From Chitinophagales bacterium (GTDB lineage: Bacteria; Bacteroidota; Bacteroidia; Chitinophagales; JABDMM01), in the NCBI GenBank assembly GCA_013001465.1, contig JABDMM010000067.1, forward strand, positions 1-33,168: a DNA stretch of 33,168 nucleotides, in the 5' to 3' direction. Under the pieces are notes generated by a model. It did no database searches. It was not told the DNA's origin and saw only the letters and a program-made list of their open reading frames with translations. Position numbers and translations under genes: made by a program. Of this stretch, positions 24,863 to 32,984 are shown piece by piece (the first letter of the stretch is position 1; each line of letters begins with the position of its first letter).

Positions 24863-26082
24863 AAATGAAGAAGAATAAATTATCACGACGAGACTTTGTG
24901 CAACTTTCCGGCTTGGCATCTACCAGTTTATTGGTTCCGGGATTTCTTAAGTGCTCTGAAAATAAAATCCTGATCAATGAAAGTCTTTCACACCGTAAAC
25001 TAGTTGTAATCCAACTTTCAGGGGGAAATGACGGGCTTAATACTGTCGTCCCTTACCGCAACGATGTTTACTATAGCAGCAGGCCATCCTTAGCAATTTC
25101 AAGATCGAACATACTTGACCTCGATGGTGAAATGGGCCTTAATGGCGAAATGAGGGCAATGAAGAAAATATATGATGAAGGCTATATGTCGATCATAAAT
25201 AATGTTGGTTACCCAAATCCAAATCGATCCCATTTTAGGTCCTTAGATATTTGGCATACAGCAAGTAATTCTGATGAGTACCTAAAAAGTGGATGGCTGG
25301 GAAACTATCTTGACAGCACATGCTCCGATTGTAAGTCTCCGCATAAGGTTATTGAAGTAGACGGCACTTTGAGCCTTGCTGTAAAAGGCAGGAAAAACAA
25401 TGGGATCGCAGTGGAAAACCCCGCATTGCTACACAAGACGGTCTCGGATCCTCTCGTTCGCAAGTTAGCGACAAATTCAAGCATTGGAGCGGCTGAAAGG
25501 GCTTCTTCATATTTGTATAAGACGTTGATCCAAACCGCATCCTCTGCAGATTACATTTATGAAAAGTCAAAAATTTATAGGAGTAGCCTTGCATATCCTG
25601 CGAATAATGAACTTGCAAAAAAATTACGGGTTGTCTCTGAACTGATCATTTCCGGGATTGACACATCGGTATTTTATGTCTCGATGAGTGGTTATGATAC
25701 ACATATAAAACAGCAGGCGCAGCATGATAAACTGCTCCAATTTATGAGTGATGCTGTCGGGTTGTTTTGTCTGGATCTGGAAAAGAATGGGAAATTGGAT
25801 GATACTATGATCGTTGTGTTTTCTGAATTTGGAAGGCGTGTAAAAGAAAATGCCAGCAGTGGCACAGACCACGGAACAGCAAACAATATGTTTATTATCA
25901 ATAAGAATTTGAAGAAAGCGGGCATATACAATGAGACTCCTGACCTGAACAACCTCGACAGCGGAGATTTGAAATTCAAAACTGATTTCAGGTCGGTCTA
26001 TGCCACTGTTCTTGAAAATTGGTTAGGCAGCAATTCTCAAGCGATCTTAGGTCGGGAATTTGACAAGTTAAAGTTTATCTGA
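24856..26082 (+). CDS. DUF1501 domain protein with Tat-like signal
   Basis: 408 residues. The N-terminus (KKNKLSRRDFVQLSGLASTS) contains the twin-arginine motif SRRDFVQLSG and a weak hydrophobic segment, predicting export in folded form. The DUF1501 domain belongs to the alkaline phosphatase/sulfatase-like fold: LVVIQLSGGNDGLNTVVPY, SGYDTHIKQQAQHDKLL, VVFSEFGRRVKENASSGTDHGTAN. Motif His/Asp residues (DTH, DHG) fit a metal site, but the reaction is unknown. The start may be ATG 24856 or ATG 24865. It is coupled to DUF1800 by a 7-base overlap, and its last 8 bases overlap the convergent arsC gene. Confidence 0.9.
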   Translation: MLKMKKNKLSRRDFVQLSGLASTSLLVPGFLKCSENKILINESLSHRKLVVIQLSGGNDGLNTVVPYRNDVYYSSRPSLAISRSNILDLDGEMGLNGEMRAMKKIYDEGYMSIINNVGYPNPNRSHFRSLDIWHTASNSDEYLKSGWLGNYLDSTCSDCKSPHKVIEVDGTLSLAVKGRKNNGIAVENPALLHKTVSDPLVRKLATNSSIGAAERASSYLYKTLIQTASSADYIYEKSKIYRSSLAYPANNELAKKLRVVSELIISGIDTSVFYVSMSGYDTHIKQQAQHDKLLQFMSDAVGLFCLDLEKNGKLDDTMIVVFSEFGRRVKENASSGTDHGTANNMFIINKNLKKAGIYNETPDLNNLDSGDLKFKTDFRSVYATVLENWLGSNSQAILGREFDKLKFI

Positions 26083-26506
26083 CCTCAGCTGCTGTATCGT
26101 ATTTCTTTTGAAATTCGAGGCAATATGCTTTGATCTCATCTCTAACTTCTCTAAAAACCTTGAGAACATCTTCCTCCTTTCCCCATGCTGTTGCAGGATC
26201 ATGAAAGCTGTGATGCAGCATCTTTTTAGTTTTTGGAAAATAAGGACAGACTTCTCTGGCATGATCACATACTGTTATAACATAATCGAAGCTTTCATTA
26301 TCGTATTCCGATACATTGTTGGAAGTGTGGTGGGAAATATCAATACCATCCTCAGCCATCACTTTAACCACTCTTGGATTAACACCGTGTATCTCAACAC
26401 CGGCGCTATAAACTTTAACTTTATCCCCAAGATACTTCTCCATGTATGCATGAACCATTTGGCTTCTGCAAGAATTTCCCGTACAAAGCACTAATATTTT
26501 TTCCAT
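26075..26506 (-). CDS. arsC: Arsenate reductase, thioredoxin-coupled low-molecular-weight phosphatase type
   Basis: 143 residues, a typical length. It reduces arsenate to arsenite. The N-terminal P-loop CTGNSCRS gives Cys8 and Arg14 (CX5R). Cys80 and Cys87 in ITVCDHAREVCPYF keep the 7-residue spacing of Cys82/Cys89 of the S. aureus enzyme, so the thioredoxin-linked redox triad is complete. HDPATAW supplies the conserved Asp. No arsR, arsB or acr3 gene is nearby. It follows the hydroxylase gene by 5 bases and ends the minus-strand operon. A protein-tyrosine phosphatase is less likely because the Cys triad is intact. Confidence 0.93.
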   Translation of the reverse strand: MEKILVLCTGNSCRSQMVHAYMEKYLGDKVKVYSAGVEIHGVNPRVVKVMAEDGIDISHHTSNNVSEYDNESFDYVITVCDHAREVCPYFPKTKKMLHHSFHDPATAWGKEEDVLKVFREVRDEIKAYCLEFQKKYDTAAEVR

Positions 26507-26511
26507 CGCTA

Positions 26512-27522
26512 TTAAGTTTTATTCTTAAGATTTTTCTTTCCAAATCCATACGAAATTTGCTGTAAAAAAGTATCTGGGAACTTCTGAACACCTGGAAAAC
26601 CCAGAGGAATATCTTTACCATCGAAAGGCCAGTAAGCTGTCCTAAAAATATAGTCCCAGATGGCAAGCGTAAGTCCAAAATTTACACCATACTTGTTTGG
26701 AATTTCCTTCGCATGATGCCAAATGTGCATCTCCGGGCTGTTGAACAATTTTTTCATATACGGTCCCAGAATCAGTATAGAAGCAGTAATAGTAAGTAAA
26801 ACTATTGAAATACTGTAGTAGATCCCTGTAGAATATTCAAGAGAGATCATTATTCCAATTATTAATCCAAGAACTCCCGCAGAAATTTTATTAGGTACCG
26901 AAATATTAGAGTGATTAAAATGACCCCATGCCATGTTAAACACGTGGATAGCAAAAATATCTACCAAGTTATACCCAATTATGGTAAGCGGAATAAACCG
27001 GAAGCTCCAATAGATCACATTTTCCATCCAATGGTAGCGAACATGTGCTGCAAAACCCATCTGTTCGACAGAGTGGTGAACCTTATGCCACTCCCACATA
27101 AAAGGTACTCTATGCAGCATTCTGTGAACCCACCAACTAAGAAAGTCCGCAATGATAAACAATAGGAAAAAATATGCCCATCTCGGGAGCTCGCTTATAT
27201 CAAACAGCACTGGGTTTTCAATCCCCAGAAGGCCTACAAAGTCTTTATAAAAAGCAGAAATGATTGTCTCTCCTGCTTGCCACAGTAATAGCGGGAAAAG
27301 GAAAAAATTAAAGAACACATAAAAGAGATCCAGCCAAAAATCTTTTCGAACTTTCGGCTGATCCTTACGCCAGGGAACAGTTAACTCCAATATATAAAAG
27401 AAAAGAGATACACCGAGAACCCAATAAAAGAAGTTATCCCAGCCAGGGTGGGTAATGGAATACCAAAGATAATTTGCATAATCGGAGTATGCTTTAGCAA
27501 TAAGGTCGATATATCTCTGCAC
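26512..27522 (-). CDS. Fatty acid hydroxylase / sterol desaturase family membrane protein
   Basis: 336 residues; a GTG start immediately follows the TAA of the aminotransferase (TAAGTG). Di-iron integral membrane oxygenase. The histidine boxes are intact: HRMLH (His133, His137), HKVHH (His146, His149, His150) and HIWHH (His266, His269, His270). Hydrophobic helices lie at about 30-50, 60-85, 112-132, 170-195 and 212-255. Family members hydroxylate or desaturate lipid chains, sterols, carotenoids or ether lipids; the substrate here is not deducible. Coupling to an aminotransferase and to arsC looks like a housekeeping operon without a clear shared pathway. Confidence 0.9.
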   Translation of the reverse strand: MQRYIDLIAKAYSDYANYLWYSITHPGWDNFFYWVLGVSLFFYILELTVPWRKDQPKVRKDFWLDLFYVFFNFFLFPLLLWQAGETIISAFYKDFVGLLGIENPVLFDISELPRWAYFFLLFIIADFLSWWVHRMLHRVPFMWEWHKVHHSVEQMGFAAHVRYHWMENVIYWSFRFIPLTIIGYNLVDIFAIHVFNMAWGHFNHSNISVPNKISAGVLGLIIGIMISLEYSTGIYYSISIVLLTITASILILGPYMKKLFNSPEMHIWHHAKEIPNKYGVNFGLTLAIWDYIFRTAYWPFDGKDIPLGFPGVQKFPDTFLQQISYGFGKKNLKNKT

Positions 27523-28680
27523 TTATATAGAGTTTAGTTTTTCCGCCGCTTTAATTAAAGTATCATCGTCCTTGGCAAAACAGAATCTGAGTATTTTTTG
27601 ATCCATTTTGTCGTGATAAAATACAGAAATCGGGATGCTTGCTACCTTATGCTCGATCGTGAGCTCTCTGGCAAAGTCCACATCATACATTTGACTGATT
27701 TTTTCAAAACTGAGTAATTGAAAGTATGTACCATGGCAAGGCAAAGCAGAAAACTTACTGTCTTTTAACAAGTTCAAAAATAAGTCTCTTTTTTGTTGAT
27801 ATATATTGTTCAGACTCTTATACTGTTCTTTCTCTTTTACAAAATCAGCGAAAGCATACTGGAAAGGTGTATTTACCGAAAAAACATTGAACTGATGTAC
27901 TTTACGGAATTCCTTCATCAATGCTTCCGGGGCAATGCAATAACCAAGTTTCCAACCTGTGCTGTGATAAGTTTTTCCGAAAGAAAAAACAACGAATGAC
28001 CGCTTCAAAAGATGAGGATATCTGAGAATACTCTCATGCTCACGACCATCGAAGCAAGTATGTTCATATACTTCATCACTAAGAATTAGTAGATCGCTGT
28101 TGTTCGTGATCTCTGTAAGTGCATCGATATCTGTACTATCCAGCAAACTTGCTGTAGGGTTATGAGGAGAGTTAATGATGATCATTCGGCTTTTCGAACC
28201 CAGTACAGCTCGAACTTCATCCCAGGGAATTCTAAAATCCGGTGCTCTGAGCTTAATAAAGATCGGTTTCCCCCCAACCAACTCAACAGTTGGTGCATAA
28301 CAATCATATGCTGGTTCAAAAATAATTACCTCATCGTCTTTATTTACCACAGATAGAATTGATGTAAAAATTGCTTGTGTTCCACCGGCTGTTATTGTGA
28401 TCTCTTTCTCAAAATCGATCTCGGCTACGTAGAGGTCTCTGTATTTTTCGGCGATAGCTTTGCGCAGTGGTATAATACCAGCCATAGGTGCATATTGATT
28501 GAGTCCCATCTCCATATATTTTTTGACCAAAGACTGGAGTTTCAGATCTGGCTGAAAGTGAGGGAAACCTTGAGATAGATTGATTGCATTTTGCTCATTT
28601 GCAAGAGCAGACATTACGGTAAAGATCGTCGTAGAAACTTCAGGAAGTTTTGTAGTAATTTTTAAGTTTGATCCTTGCAT
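27523..28680 (-). CDS. PLP-dependent class I/II aminotransferase, methionine aminotransferase type
   Basis: 385 residues from ATG 28680. The open frame extends to 28794, but that part overlaps the 3' end of the upstream gene and does not resemble the family, while MQGSNLKITTKLPEVSTTIF matches the usual start. Key residues: NSPHNPTA (substrate/PLP loop), SDEVYEH (Asp202, Tyr205), and SFGKTYHSTGWKLGY with the PLP lysine Lys236. NLSQGFPHFQPD and LNQYAPMAGIIPLRKAI are also typical. Relatives (YbdL/kynurenine-aminotransferase-like) convert 2-keto-4-methylthiobutyrate to methionine or transaminate aromatic and sulfur amino acids. The exact substrate is an inference. Upstream gap is 35 bases; downstream the hydroxylase GTG abuts its stop. 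Confidence 0.9.
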   Translation of the reverse strand: MQGSNLKITTKLPEVSTTIFTVMSALANEQNAINLSQGFPHFQPDLKLQSLVKKYMEMGLNQYAPMAGIIPLRKAIAEKYRDLYVAEIDFEKEITITAGGTQAIFTSILSVVNKDDEVIIFEPAYDCYAPTVELVGGKPIFIKLRAPDFRIPWDEVRAVLGSKSRMIIINSPHNPTASLLDSTDIDALTEITNNSDLLILSDEVYEHTCFDGREHESILRYPHLLKRSFVVFSFGKTYHSTGWKLGYCIAPEALMKEFRKVHQFNVFSVNTPFQYAFADFVKEKEQYKSLNNIYQQKRDLFLNLLKDSKFSALPCHGTYFQLLSFEKISQMYDVDFARELTIEHKVASIPISVFYHDKMDQKILRFCFAKDDDTLIKAAEKLNSI

Positions 28681-28715
28681 CCAATTGATATTGAAGGCAA
28701 GATACAAAAGCGATC

Positions 28716-29798
28716 TTACAGGAATTGATCCAGCTTGTTTCGCTTGATATCTGAAGTGATCTGTTTGATATCTTGTTCTTTTGATTTTTGCCACAATAAG
28801 AGGACATCACCTGTATCGATTATACAATAATCTTCCAGACCTTGAACAACCACCATTTTACCATCAGGAACCATGATCATATTATTAGAAGCATCATAAA
28901 CCTTTACCATATCACCTTTAACGGCATTCCCGTGATCATCTTTTTTATAGATCTCATGCAAAGCACCCCAAGCACCTACATCAGACCATCCAAAAGTTGA
29001 AGGGATCACAAATACATTATTTGCTTTTTCCATGATACCATAATCGATAGAGATATTCGTACAAAGTGAATAAGCTCTGCTAATAAAACTGTCTTCATCC
29101 TTTGTTCCATAATACTTTTCTCCTTCAGCAAAAGCATCGGCTATTTCGGGAAGATGTTTTTCAAATGCTTCGATGATGCTACCAACGTTCCACACGAACA
29201 TACCCGAATTCCAGAGAAAGTCGCCACTTAATAAGAACGTTTCTGCGATCTCCTTATTTGGCTTTTCTGTAAACGTTTTAACTTTGTAAACACCAGGGGA
29301 ATCGGCCTGTTCCTGAAAGAATTGTACATAACCATAACCGGTGTCAGGTCTTGTAGGCTTAATTCCTAACGTGACCAAGGCATTTCGATCTTTACAGAAA
29401 TTGATAGCGGCTTCTATCACTTCATAGAACACACTTTCATTGAATATCAGATGATCGCTTGGAGTAACTATGAGGTTTGCTTCGGGATTTAACTTCCTGA
29501 GTTTATATGAAACATATGCTACACATGGAGCGGTGTTTCTTCTGGAAGGCTCCTTCAGGATGTTTTCTTCGGGAATATCAGGCAATTGTTCTTTTACAAT
29601 TGAAGCATATTGCTCATTGGTAACGACAAATATATTCTCCTTAGGGCAGATCTTTGCAAATCGTTCGAATGTGATTTGAATAAGGGTCTGGCCTGAATTC
29701 AGAATATCTATAAATTGCTTCGGATAATCTGTTCGACTCTTTGGCCAAAATCTACTGCCAATTCCACCCGCCATGATTGCTACGTAGGTATTTCTCAT
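28716..29798 (-). CDS. manC: Mannose-1-phosphate guanylyltransferase
   Basis: 360 residues, the single-domain form without the C-terminal phosphomannose isomerase domain. It makes GDP-mannose from mannose-1-phosphate and GTP for polysaccharide, glycolipid and glycoprotein glycosylation. Signature motifs: AGGIGSRFWPKSRTDYPKQF (nucleotide-binding loop, about 10-29), EPSRRNTAPC (from about 83), TPSDHLI, DTGYGYVQF, FTEKPN and WNSGMFVWNV. First gene of the minus-strand operon; CAAAAATA on the plus strand at 29819-29826 reads TATTTTTG on the minus strand and is a good -7 box 20 bases before ATG 29798. Confidence 0.93.
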   Translation of the reverse strand: MRNTYVAIMAGGIGSRFWPKSRTDYPKQFIDILNSGQTLIQITFERFAKICPKENIFVVTNEQYASIVKEQLPDIPEENILKEPSRRNTAPCVAYVSYKLRKLNPEANLIVTPSDHLIFNESVFYEVIEAAINFCKDRNALVTLGIKPTRPDTGYGYVQFFQEQADSPGVYKVKTFTEKPNKEIAETFLLSGDFLWNSGMFVWNVGSIIEAFEKHLPEIADAFAEGEKYYGTKDEDSFISRAYSLCTNISIDYGIMEKANNVFVIPSTFGWSDVGAWGALHEIYKKDDHGNAVKGDMVKVYDASNNMIMVPDGKMVVVQGLEDYCIIDTGDVLLLWQKSKEQDIKQITSDIKRNKLDQFL

Positions 29799-29818
29799 TC
29801 ACTTTCAATTTGGTCGGG

Positions 29819-29846
29819 CAAAAATATAAAAGAAATAGCTACCAAA
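29819..29846 (-). promoter_or_regulatory. Promoter candidate of the manC operon
   Basis: On the minus strand TTTG (29846-29843) is followed after 16 bases by TATTTTTG (29826-29819). The -7 element is an exact TAnnTTTG; the spacer is shorter than the usual 17-23 bases, so the -33 assignment is weaker. The predicted leader is about 13 bases. Confidence 0.4.
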
Positions 29847-29922
29847 TCGGGGAGAAAAAATTATTACCCTTGAAGAATCCGCTAATCATTACAACCATAG
29901 TTCGCTTTCAGCAGTCTTTAAA

Positions 29923-29954
29923 TTGTATATATTGTGAAAATTAGCTTATATTTA
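29923..29954 (+). promoter_or_regulatory. Weak promoter candidate of recQ
   Basis: TTG (29923-29925), 21 bases, then TATATTTA (29947-29954), one base from the TAnnTTTG consensus. It lies 20 bases before the recQ ATG. No better match was found on the plus strand between 29799 and 29974. Confidence 0.3.
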
Positions 29955-29974
29955 GTAAGATAAACACCCATTTG

Positions 29975-32173
29975 ATGATTGCGGCAGATATTAATCTGAA
30001 GGAGGCGCTTCAAGAGTATTTTGGTTTTGATTCTTTTAAAGGAAGACAAGAAGAAATAATAGAAAGCCTTCTAAGCGGACGTGATGTTTTTGTAATTATG
30101 CCTACCGGAGGCGGCAAATCTCTTTGCTATCAATTACCGGGAATAATTTCCGAAGGAACAGCGATAGTTATATCGCCATTGATAGCCCTAATGAAAAATC
30201 AGGTCGATATGGTGAGACAATACTCCAGCAATGATAGTATCGCTCATTTCCTTAACTCTTCACTCAATAAATCTGAAAAAACCAAGGTAAAAGAAGACTT
30301 GGTAGCTGGTAATACAAAACTTCTTTACGTAGCCCCTGAAACTCTTACAAAACAAGAGAACATCGACTTTTTCAAAGAGATTGAAATTTCTTTTGTAGCA
30401 GTTGATGAGGCTCATTGTATTTCAGAATGGGGTCATGATTTCCGACCTGAATACAGGAGAATTCGTGAAATGATAGAAAGCATCGACAATGAAATACCAA
30501 TTATTGCGCTCACAGCTACTGCTACACCAAAGGTAAAGTCAGATATTGTAAAAACGCTGGACCTGAAAGATCCAAATATCTTCATTTCTTCATTCAACAG
30601 GGAAAACTTATACTACGAGATTCGGCCTAAACGCAGTGATGCTATAGCACAGAAAAATCTTGTTCAGCTTATAAAAAAGCATAGTGGGAAGTCCGGTATC
30701 ATTTATGTGATCAACAGAAAAACAGCACAAAAACTTGCCGAAATCCTTCAGATCAATGGAATAAGCGCAGCGCCTTATCATGCCGGGATCGATAATAAGA
30801 TCAGATCTCAAACACAGGACGATTTTCTAATGGAGGAAATTGACGTCATCGTTGCCACCATCGCATTCGGAATGGGAATTGATAAGCCAGACATCCGCTT
30901 CATCGTGCATTACGATATACCCAAAAGTATCGAAAATTATTATCAGGAAACCGGAAGAGCCGGGCGTGATGAACTCGAAGGCAGATGCATCGCCTATTTT
31001 AGCTACAAGGACATTGGAAAGCTGGAAAAGTTGATGCGGGACAAATCTGTAGCTGAAAAAGAAAGAGGTAATCAACTCATAAATGAAACAGTCGCATATA
31101 TAGAAACTGCCGAATGCAGAAGAAAATTTATACTACATTATTTTGGTGAAGAGTACAAGGTTAAAAATTGTGGTAACTGCGATAACTGCCTCAATCCCAA
31201 AGAGAGAATCGATGCTACACAATATCTAAAAACCGCAATTGAAGCGATTTTGGAGCTAAAGGAAAATCATGATATAAAATATATAGTAGCATTTCTTTGT
31301 GGTAAGAAGAATAAGGAGATCACCGATTTCCGGCACGATCAATTATCCTATTTCGGTAAAGGATCAGAAAAAGATGAATTGTTTTGGAATTCGATTATTC
31401 GCCAAGGTATGCTCAATAATATAATCAGGAAAGATATAGAGCATTACGGATTGTTAAAAGTCACCGAAAAGGGATCGAAGTTCCTACAAAAACCATACAA
31501 AATAGAGGCTGCCATTAATCATGATTATGAGGAAGAGGGTAATGACATCGTAACTGCAAGTAACAGTCGAGCGGTGTTAGATCCTAACTTACTCAAACAA
31601 CTGAAAAGCTTGAGAAAAGCAGTTGCCACAAAGCATAAACTCCCACCTTATGTCATTTTTCAGGATGTTTCACTCGAAGAGATGGCAAGTCACTATCCAA
31701 TTAAATTAGAGGAGTTTACAAATATTACCGGTGTAAGTAAAGGCAAAGCAGAACGGTATGCCAGCGAATTTTCAGATCTCATCAAGGAATATGTGGATGC
31801 AAACGGGATCGATAGACCCGAAGATATCGTCATGAAGTCACTGGTTAAAAAATCGACAAATAAAGTTAAGATCATCAAAAGTATCGATCAAAAGATCTCA
31901 CTTGATGATATTGCTGATGAGTTAAAAATATCCTTTGAAGACTTTATAGTAGAATTGGAAACTATCGTAAATAGTGGCACAAAAGTGGATATCGATTATT
32001 ATTTAAACGATATCATGGAACCCGATCTACGGGAAGAGATCTATACCTATTTCAAAAATGCTGATACTGATGATCTTGAAAAAGCGATGGAGGAATTCGA
32101 GGATGAAGATGAACTTTATATGGAAGACTTTCAGCTTATAAGGATCAAGTTCATGTCTGAAATGGCTAACTAG
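29975..32173 (+). CDS. recQ: ATP-dependent DNA helicase RecQ
   Basis: 732 residues from ATG 29975 (a TTG directly before it, 29972, is an alternative). 3'-5' helicase of recombination and replication-fork repair. Helicase domain 1: FDSFKGRQEEII, Walker A PTGGGKS (Lys48), DEAH 144-147 with CISEWGHDFRPEY. Helicase domain 2: GIIYVINRKTAQ, GIDKPDIRFIVHYDIPKS and YYQETGRAGRDELEGRC. The RQC zinc site has four Cys (AECRRKF, then CGNCDNC), followed by the winged helix and an HRDC domain (about 535-605). A C-terminal extension (about 620-732) with a helix-turn-helix-like segment (ISLDDIADELKISFEDFIVE) and an acidic tail makes it about 120 residues longer than E. coli RecQ; I recall this as typical of Bacteroidota RecQ. 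Confidence 0.95.
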   Translation: MIAADINLKEALQEYFGFDSFKGRQEEIIESLLSGRDVFVIMPTGGGKSLCYQLPGIISEGTAIVISPLIALMKNQVDMVRQYSSNDSIAHFLNSSLNKSEKTKVKEDLVAGNTKLLYVAPETLTKQENIDFFKEIEISFVAVDEAHCISEWGHDFRPEYRRIREMIESIDNEIPIIALTATATPKVKSDIVKTLDLKDPNIFISSFNRENLYYEIRPKRSDAIAQKNLVQLIKKHSGKSGIIYVINRKTAQKLAEILQINGISAAPYHAGIDNKIRSQTQDDFLMEEIDVIVATIAFGMGIDKPDIRFIVHYDIPKSIENYYQETGRAGRDELEGRCIAYFSYKDIGKLEKLMRDKSVAEKERGNQLINETVAYIETAECRRKFILHYFGEEYKVKNCGNCDNCLNPKERIDATQYLKTAIEAILELKENHDIKYIVAFLCGKKNKEITDFRHDQLSYFGKGSEKDELFWNSIIRQGMLNNIIRKDIEHYGLLKVTEKGSKFLQKPYKIEAAINHDYEEEGNDIVTASNSRAVLDPNLLKQLKSLRKAVATKHKLPPYVIFQDVSLEEMASHYPIKLEEFTNITGVSKGKAERYASEFSDLIKEYVDANGIDRPEDIVMKSLVKKSTNKVKIIKSIDQKISLDDIADELKISFEDFIVELETIVNSGTKVDIDYYLNDIMEPDLREEIYTYFKNADTDDLEKAMEEFEDEDELYMEDFQLIRIKFMSEMAN

Positions 32174-32248
32174 TAAAACAAACTCCGCTTCTTCTTATCT
32201 TCATTTTCAAAAATGTTATCTTCACACTTCTTGTGAAAATCACCTTTG

Positions 32249-32983
32249 ATGCAGACTTTTCAGATCAAACTTCCCCAATTTGAGGGCCCATTCGACCTTT
32301 TGCTTTTCTTTATAGAAAGAGATGAATTAAACATTTATGATATTCCTATTTCCAGAATAACGGAAGAGTTTCTTGGGTATATCAAGCAGATGGAGTTACT
32401 CAATATTGAATTAGCAAGCGAGTTTATCCTGGTAGCATCTACTTTGATGAGAATTAAATCTCGCATGCTTATTCCAAGAAAGGAGTTGAATGAAGCAGGT
32501 GAAGAAATTGATCCGAGAGAAGAACTTGTTCAAAAATTACTCGAGTATAAGAAATTTAAGGAAGCAAGTGATGAGCTTCAGTCTCTTGCAGACAAGAGAG
32601 CTCTGCAACATAAAAGAGGTGGAACTGTTAAAGATCTACGCCAGATCGCAGAAAAGTACTCATCAGAGTCAGAACTTCATTCTCTTACACTATATAAAAT
32701 GCTTAAGGCATTTAATAAGGTTCTCGAGAGATACGAATATGAACAAAATAAACCTGTCCATACTATTATGGAACCTCCATACACAATTGAAGATAGTAAG
32801 CAAAAAATTCTGAGCATCTTATCGGACAAAAAGGAAATCAAATTTGAAGCTCTTTTCGATTTCTGCGAATCAAGAATTCATGCGGTGTTTATTTTTCTTT
32901 CCTTGCTCGAATTAGTTCAGATTCAAACTTTGTCTCTAAAACTTGGTAATGGATTAAATAACTTCTGGATCAGCCTATCTTAA
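32249..32983 (+). CDS. scpA: Segregation and condensation protein ScpA
   Basis: 244 residues from ATG 32249 (preceding TTG at 32246 is an alternative). Kleisin subunit that links SMC heads with ScpB during chromosome condensation. The N-terminal domain (1-95) has QFEGPFDLLLFFIERDELNI, then IYDIPISRITEEFLGYI and ASEFILVASTLMRIKSRMLI, the diagnostic ScpA features. A helical middle part and the C-terminal winged helix (about 170-244; FEALFDFCESRIHAVFIFLS) bind SMC. CACCTTTG (32241-32248), one base off a -7 box, abuts the ATG, and the small inverted repeat TTCACA-N5-TGTGAA (32221-32237) lies just upstream. scpB is not visible in the window. Confidence 0.93.
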   Translation: MQTFQIKLPQFEGPFDLLLFFIERDELNIYDIPISRITEEFLGYIKQMELLNIELASEFILVASTLMRIKSRMLIPRKELNEAGEEIDPREELVQKLLEYKKFKEASDELQSLADKRALQHKRGGTVKDLRQIAEKYSSESELHSLTLYKMLKAFNKVLERYEYEQNKPVHTIMEPPYTIEDSKQKILSILSDKKEIKFEALFDFCESRIHAVFIFLSLLELVQIQTLSLKLGNGLNNFWISLS

Positions 32984-32984
32984 A

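Noticed and set aside
28681..28794. 38-codon N-terminal extension of the aminotransferase
   Set aside because: It overlaps the manC 3' end, is basic and unlike the family start, and ATG 28680 gives the usual N-terminus.
32221..32237. Inverted repeat TTCACA-N5-TGTGAA upstream of scpA
   Set aside because: Short arms, no T-tract and no known regulator nearby; could be chance.
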